Positions 27,267-36,019 of a stretch of 64,000 nucleotides of DNA are shown one piece after another. The notes beneath the pieces were generated by a model that saw only the letters and a list, made by a program, of their open reading frames with translations, did not search any database and was not told where the DNA came from. Position numbers and translations under genes: made by a program. Location of the stretch: the NCBI RefSeq assembly GCF_902859915.1, contig NZ_CADIKK010000015.1:124001-188000 (forward strand). Direction: 5' to 3'. Position 1 is the stretch's first letter, and each line of letters opens with the position of its first letter. The DNA comes from Paraburkholderia ultramafica. Its GTDB lineage: Bacteria > Pseudomonadota > Gammaproteobacteria > Burkholderiales > Burkholderiaceae.

Positions 27267-28679
27267 TTAGCGCGATGCGGCTCGCGTGTGGCCGCTAACC
27301 TCGCCGCCGGCATCGGGTTCGATGCCGATGAAGTAGAGCACGGAGATCAGCACCAACACCGCGACAAGCACAAACGCGACCCTGAAGTCAGCCAGCGAAA
27401 GCTGCCCGTGGTCGCCATGTACCAGCACCGCCGCGTGCAGCGCGATCGCGCCGAATGCGATGCCGAGCCCGATGGTCATCTGCTGGACCATGCTGAAAAA
27501 TGTGCTGGCTGAACTCATCCGCGCCGGCGGTACGTCCGCGAAGGCGAGCGTATTGATGCTGGTGAACTGCATCGACCGGCATAGTCCGCCGGCCAGCAGC
27601 ACGAGCATGATCAGCGCGCGTGGCGTGTCCGGCGAAAGCAGGGCGCACAGGGCGATCGTGACGGCAGTGAGCAGGCCATTGACGATCATCACCCTGCGAA
27701 AGCCAAAGCGCTTGAGGATGGGGGTGGTGACGGTCTTCATGGCCAGATTGCCGGCCGCGTAAGCGAGTACCAGCAAGCCGGCGGCAAACGCATTCAGCCC
27801 GAAGCCGAGCTGGAAGAACAGCGGCAACAGGAAGGGCGAAACGCTGACCGAGACGACATACAACGAACCGCCGTCGAGTGTGACGCGAAAGGTGGGGATT
27901 CGCCACGGCGCGAGATCGATCAGCGGATGTTCGGCGCGCCGGAAATGCCGTATTGCCAAAGCTGCGGCGACTGTGCCACAGGTCAGTGCGGCGGTGGCGC
28001 TGCGCCAGTCGCCATGCAGTTGCCCGACGAGTTCCATGCCGTACATCAGGCAGCTTAGCGCGACGCCGCTGAGCACGAATCCACGCACATCGAAGGGGCG
28101 GCGGCCGGCTTCGCGCAAGTTCGGAATGAACGTGGCGGTCAGCGCCAGACCCAGCAGACCGATGGGTACGTTCAGCAAAAAAATCCAGCGCCAGGTGAAA
28201 TAGGTCGAGATAAAGCCGCCTAACGCCGGACCCAGTACCGGTGCGGCCAACCCGGGCCACGTAATGTAGGCGATCGAGCGCATCAGGCGGCGCTTCTCCG
28301 TGCTGCGCAGCACGGCAAGCCGGCCTACCGGCACCATCATTGCACCGCCGATTCCCTGCAGGATCCGCGCAGCCGTGAATTCGGCGAGACCGTTGCTGAG
28401 CCCGCAAAGTATCGAGGCGCCGGTGAACACGACGATGGCGCTGCCGAACACCGAGCGTTGCCCAAAGCGATCCGCCACCCAGCCGCTGATCGGGATGAAA
28501 ACCGCGAGCGTGAGCAGATAGGCGGTCATGCCGACACTCACCCTCACGGGTGCGACGCCGAACGTGCTGGCCAGATGGGGCAGCGCTGTCGCTATCACCG
28601 TGGCGTCCAGGTTCTCCATGAAATAGGCGCAGGCGACGATCAGCGCGATGATGACCGACTGACGGCTTGACAAAGACAT
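27267..28679 (-). CDS. DHA2-type MFS transporter next to its TetR regulator
   Basis: The 470-residue protein has about 14 membrane helices with the DHA2 signatures NLDATVIATALPHLASTFG, GWVADRFGQRSVFGSAIVV, and AAPVLGPALGGFISTYFTWR. It should export drugs or metabolites with proton antiport. The ATG at 28679 starts directly at the first helix; the much longer upstream extension is antisense to the TetR gene and not real. It is divergent from the TetR gene at 28911, whose candidate operator lies in between, and 25 bases upstream of another MFS gene. Confidence 0.9.
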   Translation of the reverse strand: MSLSSRQSVIIALIVACAYFMENLDATVIATALPHLASTFGVAPVRVSVGMTAYLLTLAVFIPISGWVADRFGQRSVFGSAIVVFTGASILCGLSNGLAEFTAARILQGIGGAMMVPVGRLAVLRSTEKRRLMRSIAYITWPGLAAPVLGPALGGFISTYFTWRWIFLLNVPIGLLGLALTATFIPNLREAGRRPFDVRGFVLSGVALSCLMYGMELVGQLHGDWRSATAALTCGTVAAALAIRHFRRAEHPLIDLAPWRIPTFRVTLDGGSLYVVSVSVSPFLLPLFFQLGFGLNAFAAGLLVLAYAAGNLAMKTVTTPILKRFGFRRVMIVNGLLTAVTIALCALLSPDTPRALIMLVLLAGGLCRSMQFTSINTLAFADVPPARMSSASTFFSMVQQMTIGLGIAFGAIALHAAVLVHGDHGQLSLADFRVAFVLVAVLVLISVLYFIGIEPDAGGEVSGHTRAASR

Positions 28680-28862
28680 GAGCGGAGAACCGAAAACGGG
28701 TTGATTGGCAGACCTGTAAACGCCATGGTTCTTCTGGCGTTTGCCAATGCCGGCAGTCACAGATGAAGCTCGCTTCGCGATGGCCTGAGATAATGCGTGA
28801 TTAGTCCGGGGGCATCGCGATACGCGTTCCCGCCTGCGGACGATATACTCTATCAAAACGTG

Positions 28863-28880
28863 AGTCGTCATGTGAAGACT
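28863..28880. promoter_or_regulatory. Candidate operator 1 of the local TetR regulator
   Basis: AGTCGTCATGTGAAGACT is an imperfect dyad in the divergent MFS/TetR promoter region, 30 bases before the TetR start. It matches 14 of 18 positions, in register about the dyad centre, with the site at 29691. The symmetry extends outward to 28860-28883. Confidence 0.5.
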
Positions 28881-28910
28881 TACTTGAAAAACCGTGAACC
28901 CGGGAGGGAC

Positions 28911-29609
28911 ATGAAGGCCAAAGCCAAGGACGTCGAAAAAGCAGGTCGCGCGACGAGGGGAAGGTTGGTGCCGGTCAAGCGGCCGATGAAAAAAGTGCCG
29001 CAGCGTCTGCCGCGCGCCGAGCGCCAGGCGCGGGTGCTGGACAAGGCCGCCGAATATTTCGCGGAGCACGGCCTGAATGCACAAACCCGCGCAATTGCCG
29101 ACGCATGCGGTGTTTCCCAGCGATTGCTGTATAGCCTGTTCCAGAGCAAAGCGGCATTGATCGACGAAGTCTACAAGCGGGAAATCGTCGGGACCTTCAA
29201 GGCGATGTGGTTTGTTCAATTGAAAGATCGCAGTGTGCCGCTTGAAAGCCGCCTCAATACGTTCTATCGCGACTACTACGACACGCTGCTGACGAGGCGG
29301 TGGCTGCGGCTTTTTCTGTACTCTTCGCTTGAAGACTTGCAGATGGCGCCGACGTACACGAACGCCGTCTTGACGCATGCGCTCGAGATCATCGTCACCG
29401 AGGCAGCCCATGAGGTGGGCCGCAGCGTGCCGGCCGATCCATCGCATCTGACGGAAGTGGGCTGGCTGCTGCACGGCGCCGTTTCGCACCTTGCAATCCG
29501 GCGTCGCATCTATTCGAACGACAGCACCACCCCCACCGATGCGGTGATCGCGATGCACGTCCGTGCATTCCTCGCGAGCTTGCCGGCCTTGCTGCCGCCG
29601 CTTAGGTGA
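28911..29609 (+). CDS. TetR-family transcriptional regulator
   Basis: The 232-residue protein has a basic N-terminal tail (about 40 residues, Lys/Arg-rich) and then a TetR helix-turn-helix: LDKAAEYFAEHGLNAQTRAI, followed by ADACGVSQRLLYSLFQSK. The rest is the ligand-binding helical domain. The ATG at 28911 follows GGGAGGGAC, a strong but tightly spaced ribosome binding site. It is divergent from the exporter at 27267-28679, the classic arrangement for a ligand-released repressor of an efflux pump. A copy of its probable operator also lies 74-99 bases beyond its own stop. Confidence 0.9.
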   Translation: MKAKAKDVEKAGRATRGRLVPVKRPMKKVPQRLPRAERQARVLDKAAEYFAEHGLNAQTRAIADACGVSQRLLYSLFQSKAALIDEVYKREIVGTFKAMWFVQLKDRSVPLESRLNTFYRDYYDTLLTRRWLRLFLYSSLEDLQMAPTYTNAVLTHALEIIVTEAAHEVGRSVPADPSHLTEVGWLLHGAVSHLAIRRRIYSNDSTTPTDAVIAMHVRAFLASLPALLPPLR

Positions 29610-29682
29610 TGGAAAATCCTTTAAAAACGGGAAAATAAAACTCGACAACCCGCACACTTGAGTTGATGCCATCACTGCTCGT

Positions 29683-29716
29683 ACCAAATTAGTCGTCAAT
29701 TGACGATTGATTTGGT
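29683..29716. promoter_or_regulatory. 34-bp near-perfect palindrome containing candidate operator 2
   Basis: Fifteen of 17 base pairs are symmetric about a CAATTG centre at 29699/29700. Its core, AGTCGTCAATTGACGATT (29691-29708), aligns in register with the site at 28863. It is 74 bases after the TetR stop and about 165 bases upstream of the PHO box. Confidence 0.55.
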
Positions 29717-29880
29717 CGGCGCGTCAAACCGTTCGACCATTCGCTTTCGTCCGGCATACAACTACCCGTGCCGGAATCGCCCGGCACGATACCGGCAACA
29801 AGGATCTGTTCGAGCCGCCGCACGGATTACACCGCCTACTCGGCACGCGATTGAAGCCCTCGGCGATTTATCTCAGATCG

Positions 29881-29898
29881 CTGTCATGGTGTTGTCAT
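29881..29898 (+). promoter_or_regulatory. PHO box (PhoB binding site) upstream of the phosphonate genes
   Basis: CTGTCAT-GGTG-TTGTCAT matches the PhoB direct repeat (two CTGTCAT units with a 4-base spacer) at 13 of 14 repeat positions. It sits 220 bases before phnM on the same strand. TCAAAT at 29909-29914 could serve as the -10 element. The spacer is less AT-rich than usual. Confidence 0.65.
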
Positions 29899-29974
29899 TC
29901 CGGTCGGGTCAAATGAATTCGCACTCGCGCAAGGGGGAGCGCGACCCGTCATGAAATCATGAAGGGCAGTGCGT

Positions 29975-30002
29975 GAAGAAATGACCGGTTGATCATTTCC
30001 TC
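29975..30002. promoter_or_regulatory. Inverted repeat in the phnM leader
   Basis: GAAGAAATGA and TCATTTCCTC are 10-bp arms (9 of 10 paired) around CCGGTTGA. It lies between the PHO box and phnM, so it is either an operator or a hairpin in the leader RNA. TAGACG follows twice (near 30009-30023). Confidence 0.35.
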
Positions 30003-30118
30003 ATACATCTAGACGTTTAGACGATGAGATGAAAGATGGGTGCTCGCAGTCACACGCCACAAGCAACGCTGCGTCGTACAGCAGCACGCTAACGCCGATA
30101 TACATACGGAGCATATCG

Positions 30119-31252
30119 ATGTTGATCAGGAACGCTCGCGTCGTCACGCGGGATGAGGAATTTACGGGAACCTTGCGTATTGAAAACGGCGTCATTCTCG
30201 ACCTGGAACGAGGTACGACGTCGGCGGCCGAAGCCGAAGACTGGAACGGTGACTATCTGTTGCCGGGGTTGATCGAACTTCACACGGACAACCTCGAGAA
30301 GCATCTCGCGCCGCGGCCGGGCGTGCAGTGGAATATCGACGCCGCGTTTGTGATTCACGACGCCCAGGTGGCCGCGGCGGGCATCACAACCGTATTCGAT
30401 TCGCTCAGAATCGGCGCGCGTTCGGACGTGGACATGCATAGCCGGAATCTCCAGACGCAGTGCACGCAGGCACTTGCGCGTCTGTCCGAGTGCGGTTTGC
30501 TACGTGCTGAGCATTTCCTGCACCTGCGCTGCGAAATCGCAGCACCCGATGTGGTGGACGTGTTCGATTCGCTGGGCACGCATCCCTTGCTGCGGCTCGC
30601 ATCGGTGATGGATCACACGCCGGGTCAGCGCCAATGGCACGACCGGAATCAATGGCGCCGCTGGCAGGAACGGCACGGCAAACTGACCGACGAACACTTC
30701 GCCGCAGTGATTGCCGAGCTTTCAGACGGACAGGAGCGCTTTGCGGTCCAGCATCGCCGCGAGATCGTCGCGCGCTGCGTGGCCCTCGGCGTGCCGGTGG
30801 CGAGCCACGACGACACCGTCATCGAGCACGTCGAACAGGCAGCGGCCGAAGGCATCGTCCTGGCGGAATTCCCGACCACCCGCATCGCCGCGCAAGCCGC
30901 GCGCGAACATGGCATTGCAACGATCATGGGCGCGCCGAATGTCGTAAGAGGCGAATCGCACTCGGGCAACGTCTCGGCGATCGAACTCGCGAAAGCCGGA
31001 CTGCTCGACATCCTGTCCTCCGACTACGTGCCCTCAAGCCTGTTGAGCGCCGCCTTCGAACTGGTCGGCAAGGCCGGCTGGACGCTGCCGCGCGCGATGG
31101 CGACGGTCTCGGCGGAGCCCGCACGCGCAGTAGGGTTGGACGACCGCGGCGCCATCGCACCCGGTTTGCGCGCCGATTTCGTGCGTGTGCGGATGCACGG
31201 TGCGCTGCCCGTCCCACGCGCCACGTATCGGGCAGGCGAGCGCATCGTCTGA
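30119..31252 (+). CDS. phnM: PhnM, ribose 1-methylphosphonate 5-triphosphate diphosphatase
   Basis: PhnM removes pyrophosphate from alpha-D-ribose 1-methylphosphonate 5-triphosphate in the C-P lyase pathway of phosphonate use. The 377-residue amidohydrolase-fold protein has the diagnostic metal site LIELHTDNLEKHLAPRPGV near residue 65 and further metal or catalytic segments ASHDDTVIEHV, MGAPNVVRGESHSGN and SSDYVPSSLL. The ATG at 30119 has ACGGAG upstream. It is the first gene of the phosphonate operon. The C-P lyase core genes phnGHIJ are not in this window. Confidence 0.95.
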   Translation: MLIRNARVVTRDEEFTGTLRIENGVILDLERGTTSAAEAEDWNGDYLLPGLIELHTDNLEKHLAPRPGVQWNIDAAFVIHDAQVAAAGITTVFDSLRIGARSDVDMHSRNLQTQCTQALARLSECGLLRAEHFLHLRCEIAAPDVVDVFDSLGTHPLLRLASVMDHTPGQRQWHDRNQWRRWQERHGKLTDEHFAAVIAELSDGQERFAVQHRREIVARCVALGVPVASHDDTVIEHVEQAAAEGIVLAEFPTTRIAAQAAREHGIATIMGAPNVVRGESHSGNVSAIELAKAGLLDILSSDYVPSSLLSAAFELVGKAGWTLPRAMATVSAEPARAVGLDDRGAIAPGLRADFVRVRMHGALPVPRATYRAGERIV

Positions 31253-31318
31253 TGCACGGCACAAGGCAGTCAATCGTTGAATCTCCCCATCTCCACGCTA
31301 GTTAACTCGAGAAAAAAT

Positions 31319-32218
31319 ATGAAGGTATCCAAAATTTTTGCTGCCGCAGCGCTGACCGCGAGCTTTGTCTCCATGACTGCTCATGCAGCCGGCACATGTC
31401 CGAACGGCGGCGTGGTTCGCTTCGGCGTCGAACCCTACGAATCGGCTCAGCGCATGCTGCCAGTCTATACGGATCTCGCCAGGATGATCGGCGACAAGCT
31501 CGGCTGCACGGTGCAACTCTATGTCGCAACCAGCTACAACGCCGAGATCGAGGCAATGCGCAACAACAAGCTCGAATTTGGCGAATTCGGTCCGCTCGGC
31601 TACGTGCTCGCCCACCAGGTCGCGCACGCTGAAGCCGTCGCCACGTTCGCCGGCGAGCAGGGCAAGCCGGCCACTTACTACGCGTCCATCGTGACGTGGC
31701 CCGGCTCGGGCATCAAGGCGCTCGGCGACACCAAGGGTCGCTCGTTTGCTTACGCCGATCCGGCTTCCACGTCCGGCCATCTGTTTCCCGCCTACGGTCT
31801 GAGCAAGAACGGGATCGATCCGGACAAGGGCGTCAAGGCGATCTACGCGGGCAGCCATACGGCGTCGTTCGAGGCGCTGCGCAACCACAAGGTCGAAGCA
31901 GGCGAGCTGAACAGCGAAGAGATCGCCAGTGCCAAGCTACACGGCGAATACGATCCCGCGGCTTACGTGACGCTGTGGCAGTCCGAACCTATTCCGCTCG
32001 ACCCGCTGGCCGTGCGCGGAGACTTGCCGGCGGATTTCAAGGCCCGTCTGGCAGCCGTGCTGAGTTCGCTCGATCTGCACCAGTTGCCGGAGGCCGATCA
32101 GAAGTTCCTCGCATCGAACCAAAACCCTGAGCTGAGGACGGTGCCGCAAACGGATGCCGCCTACAACCAGATCCGCGATCTGGTTTCGACTCTTCACATC
32201 GACCTGGCGAAACTGTGA
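31319..32218 (+). CDS. phnD: Phosphonate ABC transporter, periplasmic binding protein
   Basis: The 299-residue protein has a Sec signal peptide (MKVSKIFAAAALTASFVSM, cleavage near AHA-A) and a PhnD-type fold: VRFGVEPYESAQRMLPVY, then NKLEFGEFGPLGYVLA, ADPASTSGHLFPAYGL and SHTASFEALRNHKVEAGEL. It captures phosphonates in the periplasm and delivers them to PhnE/PhnC. The start follows a GAGAAA stretch. Its stop overlaps the start of phnC (GTGA), so the transporter genes are translated together. Confidence 0.93.
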   Translation: MKVSKIFAAAALTASFVSMTAHAAGTCPNGGVVRFGVEPYESAQRMLPVYTDLARMIGDKLGCTVQLYVATSYNAEIEAMRNNKLEFGEFGPLGYVLAHQVAHAEAVATFAGEQGKPATYYASIVTWPGSGIKALGDTKGRSFAYADPASTSGHLFPAYGLSKNGIDPDKGVKAIYAGSHTASFEALRNHKVEAGELNSEEIASAKLHGEYDPAAYVTLWQSEPIPLDPLAVRGDLPADFKARLAAVLSSLDLHQLPEADQKFLASNQNPELRTVPQTDAAYNQIRDLVSTLHIDLAKL

Positions 32219-33075
32219 GCACTCTGTCCATTACCTCGGGCGGCGTCCCGCTGGATTCGGCGAGCCGGTTTTCGTCCGCCGCGTCGAGCCTGCCCGGAAC
32301 GGCACCCCACGTGGCGCGTGAGCCCGGCGTCAAGCTGGCTGTCCGGGATCTGACGATGCGTTACGCAGATGGCCATACCGCGCTGCGCAACATGAATGTC
32401 TCGGTCCACGCTGGTGAGTTGGTCGTGGTGCTGGGCAGTAATGGGAGCGGCAAGTCGACCTTCATGAAGTGCGTGGTCGGACTGAATCGGCCGACCGCCG
32501 GTTCGGTCGAGGTTGGCGGGCGCGATCTCGTCGCGCTGTCCGGTAAGGCTTTGCGCGAGGCGCGTCTGCCGCTTGCGCTGATCTCGCAGAACGCCAATCT
32601 CGTGAAGCGGCGCAGCGTGCTGGCGAACGTCTGCTGCGGTGCGCTCGGCCGGCACCGGACTCTGGCAACCGCGCTTGGTCGTGTACCTCGCGAGGCAGTC
32701 GAACCGGCGCTGTCCTATCTGGACGAAGTCGGCTTGCTGCATCTGGCGCGCCAGCGCGCCGGCACGCTGTCGGGAGGACAGGCGCAGCGCGTCGCGGTGG
32801 CCCGTGCGCTGGCCCAACGTCCTCACGTGCTGCTCGCCGACGAGCCGGTCGCCAGTCTGGACCCCGAAGCGGCTGACGAAGTCATGCGGCTGCTGCGCCG
32901 CCTCGCCAGCGAGGACGGTCTCGCGGTGGTGTGCGTACTGCACCAGCCCGAACTGGCGACGCGTTATGCCGACAGGCTGGTCGGGCTGCGCAGCGGCCGA
33001 CTCGAATTCGACCGGCCGGCCTCAGCAGTCTCCAGTCAACAGATCGCGAGCCTTTATCTGGCTGAGGCGTCATGA
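32215..33075 (+). CDS. phnC: Phosphonate ABC transporter, ATP-binding protein
   Basis: The 286-residue ATPase has Walker A GSNGSGKST, Q-loop ISQNANLV, ABC signature LSGGQAQRVA, Walker B HVLLADEPVASLDPE and H-loop VLHQPE. An unusually long N-terminal tail of about 38 residues precedes the nucleotide-binding domain. It powers import through PhnE. The GTG start overlaps the phnD stop and its own stop overlaps the phnE start (ATGA). Confidence 0.93.
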   Translation: MSTLSITSGGVPLDSASRFSSAASSLPGTAPHVAREPGVKLAVRDLTMRYADGHTALRNMNVSVHAGELVVVLGSNGSGKSTFMKCVVGLNRPTAGSVEVGGRDLVALSGKALREARLPLALISQNANLVKRRSVLANVCCGALGRHRTLATALGRVPREAVEPALSYLDEVGLLHLARQRAGTLSGGQAQRVAVARALAQRPHVLLADEPVASLDPEAADEVMRLLRRLASEDGLAVVCVLHQPELATRYADRLVGLRSGRLEFDRPASAVSSQQIASLYLAEAS

Positions 33076-33872
33076 GCAAGGCTCTGGAAATGCGCGCCTC
33101 AACCGGTTCGTCGGGCGCCCGGACCCTCTGGTCGGTGTGTGCCGCCGTGGTGGTGCTCGCGCTGTTCGTGCAAGCCTGGATCGTCGTCGAGGCTCGTCCG
33201 CAGGATCTGGTGACCGGCGCCCACGGTATGGCCGACATCATTTCGCGCGCCGTGCCGCCCGCGTTCGACCAGTTCGTCCCGAATCTGTGGCCGGTTCTCG
33301 AAACGATCGATCTGGCGATTTTCGGCACTGTGTTCGGGGTGTTGCTCGCCTTTCCGCTGTCGATTCTCGCGGCCGCGAATGTCACGCCGGCGTTGCCCCT
33401 GTACTACGCCGCGCGCGCGCTGATCGGCGTCACCCGGGCAGTGCCCGATCTGGTGTGGGCGCTGTTGTTTGTCACCGCTGTCGGACTGGGGCCGTTTCCG
33501 GGCGCCCTTGCGCTTGCGGTCCATTCGGTCGGCATGCTCGGGCGGCTGTTTGCGGAAGTCATCGAAGACATGGATATGGGCCCCGTCGAAGCGTTGACGC
33601 TAACCGGTGCAGGCCGCCTGCAGGTGTTGAGCCATGCGGTGGTGCCGGGCGTGTTGCCGTCGCTGCTCGGCATTGGGCTGTTCCGCTTCGACGAAAACCT
33701 GCGCTCGTCGCTCGTGCTCGGCTTCGTCGGAGCCGGCGGCATCGGCTTCCAGTTGCTGACTGCAATGAACCTGTTCCAGTACCAGACGGTGTCGTTCCTG
33801 CTGATCGCGACCTTCGTGCTGGTCACCTGCGCGGAACGCGTTTCCACTTACCTGCGCAGCCTTGTCACGTGA
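33072..33872 (+). CDS. phnE: Phosphonate ABC transporter, permease
   Basis: The 266-residue inner-membrane protein has about six membrane helices and the binding-protein-dependent permease (EAA-like) loop VEALTLTGAGRLQVLSHAVV, which contacts PhnC. PhnE-type features include the large periplasmic loop after helix 1 and the FDENLRSSLVLGFVGAGGIG segment. The ATG overlaps the phnC stop by four bases. It completes a single-permease phosphonate importer. Confidence 0.93.
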   Translation: MSKALEMRASTGSSGARTLWSVCAAVVVLALFVQAWIVVEARPQDLVTGAHGMADIISRAVPPAFDQFVPNLWPVLETIDLAIFGTVFGVLLAFPLSILAAANVTPALPLYYAARALIGVTRAVPDLVWALLFVTAVGLGPFPGALALAVHSVGMLGRLFAEVIEDMDMGPVEALTLTGAGRLQVLSHAVVPGVLPSLLGIGLFRFDENLRSSLVLGFVGAGGIGFQLLTAMNLFQYQTVSFLLIATFVLVTCAERVSTYLRSLVT

Positions 33873-33989
33873 GCGCGACTCGATCACCGGCGTTGCCGTC
33901 GCGCATCGTGCACGCTGGCGCGATCGTTACGTGCAATGCGCAACCGGCGGCCCGACGCCTCTCTTCACGATTGAATCAAAAGAGCTGAT

Positions 33990-34646
33990 ATGTTGATTAA
34001 CCATGGCAGCGGCGTCGATCCGTGGGCGCTCGGTCGCGTCCTTTCGGAAGATCCGCAAATCGATCAAACCGCAGTCGTGCGTGCCAGCGACTTTGGCCGC
34101 TACACCTATCTCGGCCCGCGCAGCCATGTCGCGGAATCCGTCATAGGCGACTACGGCTATGCGATGGGCGACAATCAGATCGCCCACGCACTGATTGGCA
34201 AGTTTGCCAATCTCGCCACGGGCGTGCGCATCAATCCGCCCAATCATCCTTCGTGGCGGGCGACCCATCATCACTTTACCTATCGCTCGCGCTCGTACGG
34301 ATTCTCTCTCGACGACGACGCTGACATCTTCCAGTGGCGGGCCCAGGACCGGGTCGAGATCGGTCACGACGTGTGGATCGGCCACGATGCGATCGTCATG
34401 CCCGGCGTGACGATCGGCACCGGCGCCGCGATCGGCTCAGGCGCTGTCGTGACCAAAGACGTCCCGCCTTTCGCCATTGTCGTCGGGGTGCCGGCGCGGG
34501 TGCTGCGTTTTCGTGTCGACGCGCGCACCTCGGAACGCCTGCAGCAGATCGCCTGGTGGGACTGGAGCGCCGCGCGGATCGACGCGGCGTTGGCCGATTT
34601 CCGTGGACTCACGGCGGCTGAATTCGTGGAGAAGTACGACCGGTAA
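33990..34646 (+). CDS. Phosphonate-associated hexapeptide-repeat acyltransferase
   Basis: The 218-residue protein is a left-handed beta-helix (hexapeptide) transferase of the xenobiotic acetyltransferase type; repeats include WIGHDAIVMPGVTIGTGAAI followed by GSGAVVTKDV. Members of this subfamily occur next to C-P lyase genes and probably acylate aminoalkylphosphonates, like PhnO in E. coli; that is inference from context. The ATG is 117 bases after phnE, with AAGAG upstream, and is likely in the same operon. It should form a cytoplasmic trimer using an acyl-CoA donor. Confidence 0.88.
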   Translation: MLINHGSGVDPWALGRVLSEDPQIDQTAVVRASDFGRYTYLGPRSHVAESVIGDYGYAMGDNQIAHALIGKFANLATGVRINPPNHPSWRATHHHFTYRSRSYGFSLDDDADIFQWRAQDRVEIGHDVWIGHDAIVMPGVTIGTGAAIGSGAVVTKDVPPFAIVVGVPARVLRFRVDARTSERLQQIAWWDWSAARIDAALADFRGLTAAEFVEKYDR

Positions 34647-34826
34647 AGCCCGTTTTCCAGGTGATGGCTGGAACGCCTTGCACGCTTCCAATCTGGCGTT
34701 GCACAGACGACGGCGCCCACCTTCGTTGTTTCAATCGCCTGATCTGGACGTCCCGTCTCTATTGATGTGTCACGCGGGGTTCCCAGCTTGGGCTGAGATC
34801 TTTTCAAATTAACGGAACAGTTTCAC

Positions 34827-35843
34827 ATGGACTATCGCCAACTTGGCCGCTGCGGCCTGAAGGTTTCGACGCTGACTCTCGGGACGATGATGTTCGGTGG
34901 TCCGACCGACGAAGCCACCGCGGCACGCATCGTCGACCAGGCCCACGAACAGGGCGTCAACTCGATCGATACCGCCGATGTCTACGCTGGCGGTGAATCT
35001 GAGCGTGTTGTCGGGCGTTGCATCGCCGCACGGCGCGATCGCTGGGTGCTGGCGACCAAGGTTGCCAGTCCCCTCGGTGACGATGACGTCAATGCGCGCG
35101 GCGCGTCGCGCAAACATCTGGTGCGAGCCATCGAGGCCAGCCTCAGGCGCCTGAACACGGACTATATCGATCTGCTTTACCTCCACGCCGAAGATCACGA
35201 CACGCCGGTCGATGAAAGCGTGCGCGCGTTAAATGATCTGGTCCAGGCCGGCAAACTGCGTGGCTACGGCCTGTCGAACCATCGTGCGTGGAAGATCGCC
35301 GAGTTCAGCCATACAGCCCAGGCACTGGGTCTCGATGCTCCGGTCGCCAGTCAGCCGCTCTACAACATCGCGAATCGACAGGCCGAGGCCGAACAACTGA
35401 CGGCCGCGCACCGCTACGGCCTTGGCGTGATTTCATACAGCCCGCTCGCCCGCGGCGTGCTGACCGGCAAGTACGAACCGGGCGTGACGCCCGCCGCCGA
35501 TACACGTGCGGGGCGCGGCGACCGCCGCCTGCAACAGGCTGAATGGCGGCCCGAATCATTGGAGCTGGCACGGCGCGTTCGCGAGCATGCAGAGGCGCGT
35601 GGATTGAGTGCGGGGCAATTCGCACTCGCGTGGGTGCTCAACAGCAGCTATGTCAGTTCAACCATCGCCGGACCGCGCACCGAGGCGCAATGGGACGATT
35701 ATCTGCCAGCCTTGAGCTATCGCCTGAACGCCGAGGACGAAGCCTTCGTCGACTCGCTCGTTACTACGGGCCACCCTTCGACGCCTGGGTTCAATGATCC
35801 CAAGCATCCTTTCTTTGGCCGGATTCCGCGGCACGGTTCGTAA
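34827..35843 (+). CDS. Aldo/keto reductase
   Basis: The 338-residue (alpha/beta)8-barrel protein has the full catalytic tetrad: Asp48, Tyr53 (SIDTADVYAGG), Lys78 (LATKVASPLG) and His120 (LLYLHAEDHD). NADPH-binding features near the C-terminus include SSTIAGPRTEAQW. It resembles the YajO/potassium-channel-beta-like subgroup. The natural carbonyl substrate is unknown. It lies 180 bases after the phosphonate genes and probably has its own promoter. Confidence 0.9.
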   Translation: MDYRQLGRCGLKVSTLTLGTMMFGGPTDEATAARIVDQAHEQGVNSIDTADVYAGGESERVVGRCIAARRDRWVLATKVASPLGDDDVNARGASRKHLVRAIEASLRRLNTDYIDLLYLHAEDHDTPVDESVRALNDLVQAGKLRGYGLSNHRAWKIAEFSHTAQALGLDAPVASQPLYNIANRQAEAEQLTAAHRYGLGVISYSPLARGVLTGKYEPGVTPAADTRAGRGDRRLQQAEWRPESLELARRVREHAEARGLSAGQFALAWVLNSSYVSSTIAGPRTEAQWDDYLPALSYRLNAEDEAFVDSLVTTGHPSTPGFNDPKHPFFGRIPRHGS

Positions 35844-36019
35844 GCAGAACGTCGGCGGGCGCGCGCCCGCCATGACCGGGATAGTCTCGCCGTCAGGCAG
35901 GCAAGCAGATGAAACCGGATGCGACAGGAACGCGGTGAGGCACTGTCAGCAAGCTTGCGCAAACGCGACCATGATTTCACCCGGCGCCCGGCGCCGAAAC
36001 AGCAAAGGAGAACACCTGG

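Larger units (their letters stand above)
29610..30118. other. Regulatory region between the TetR gene and phnM
   Basis: This 509-base stretch has no gene. It contains a 34-bp near-palindrome (29683-29716), a PHO box (29881-29898), a second inverted repeat (29975-30002) and a short TAGACG direct repeat (30009-30023). Confidence 0.6.

Noticed and set aside
28680..29699. N-terminal extension of more than 300 residues for the MFS gene at 27267-28679
   Set aside because: The extension is antisense to the TetR gene and contains no membrane or known domain; the MFS protein starts naturally at 28679 with its first helix.
29610..30118. Short open frames in the phn regulatory region
   Set aside because: Their composition is shadow-like and the region is better explained by the PHO box and palindromes.
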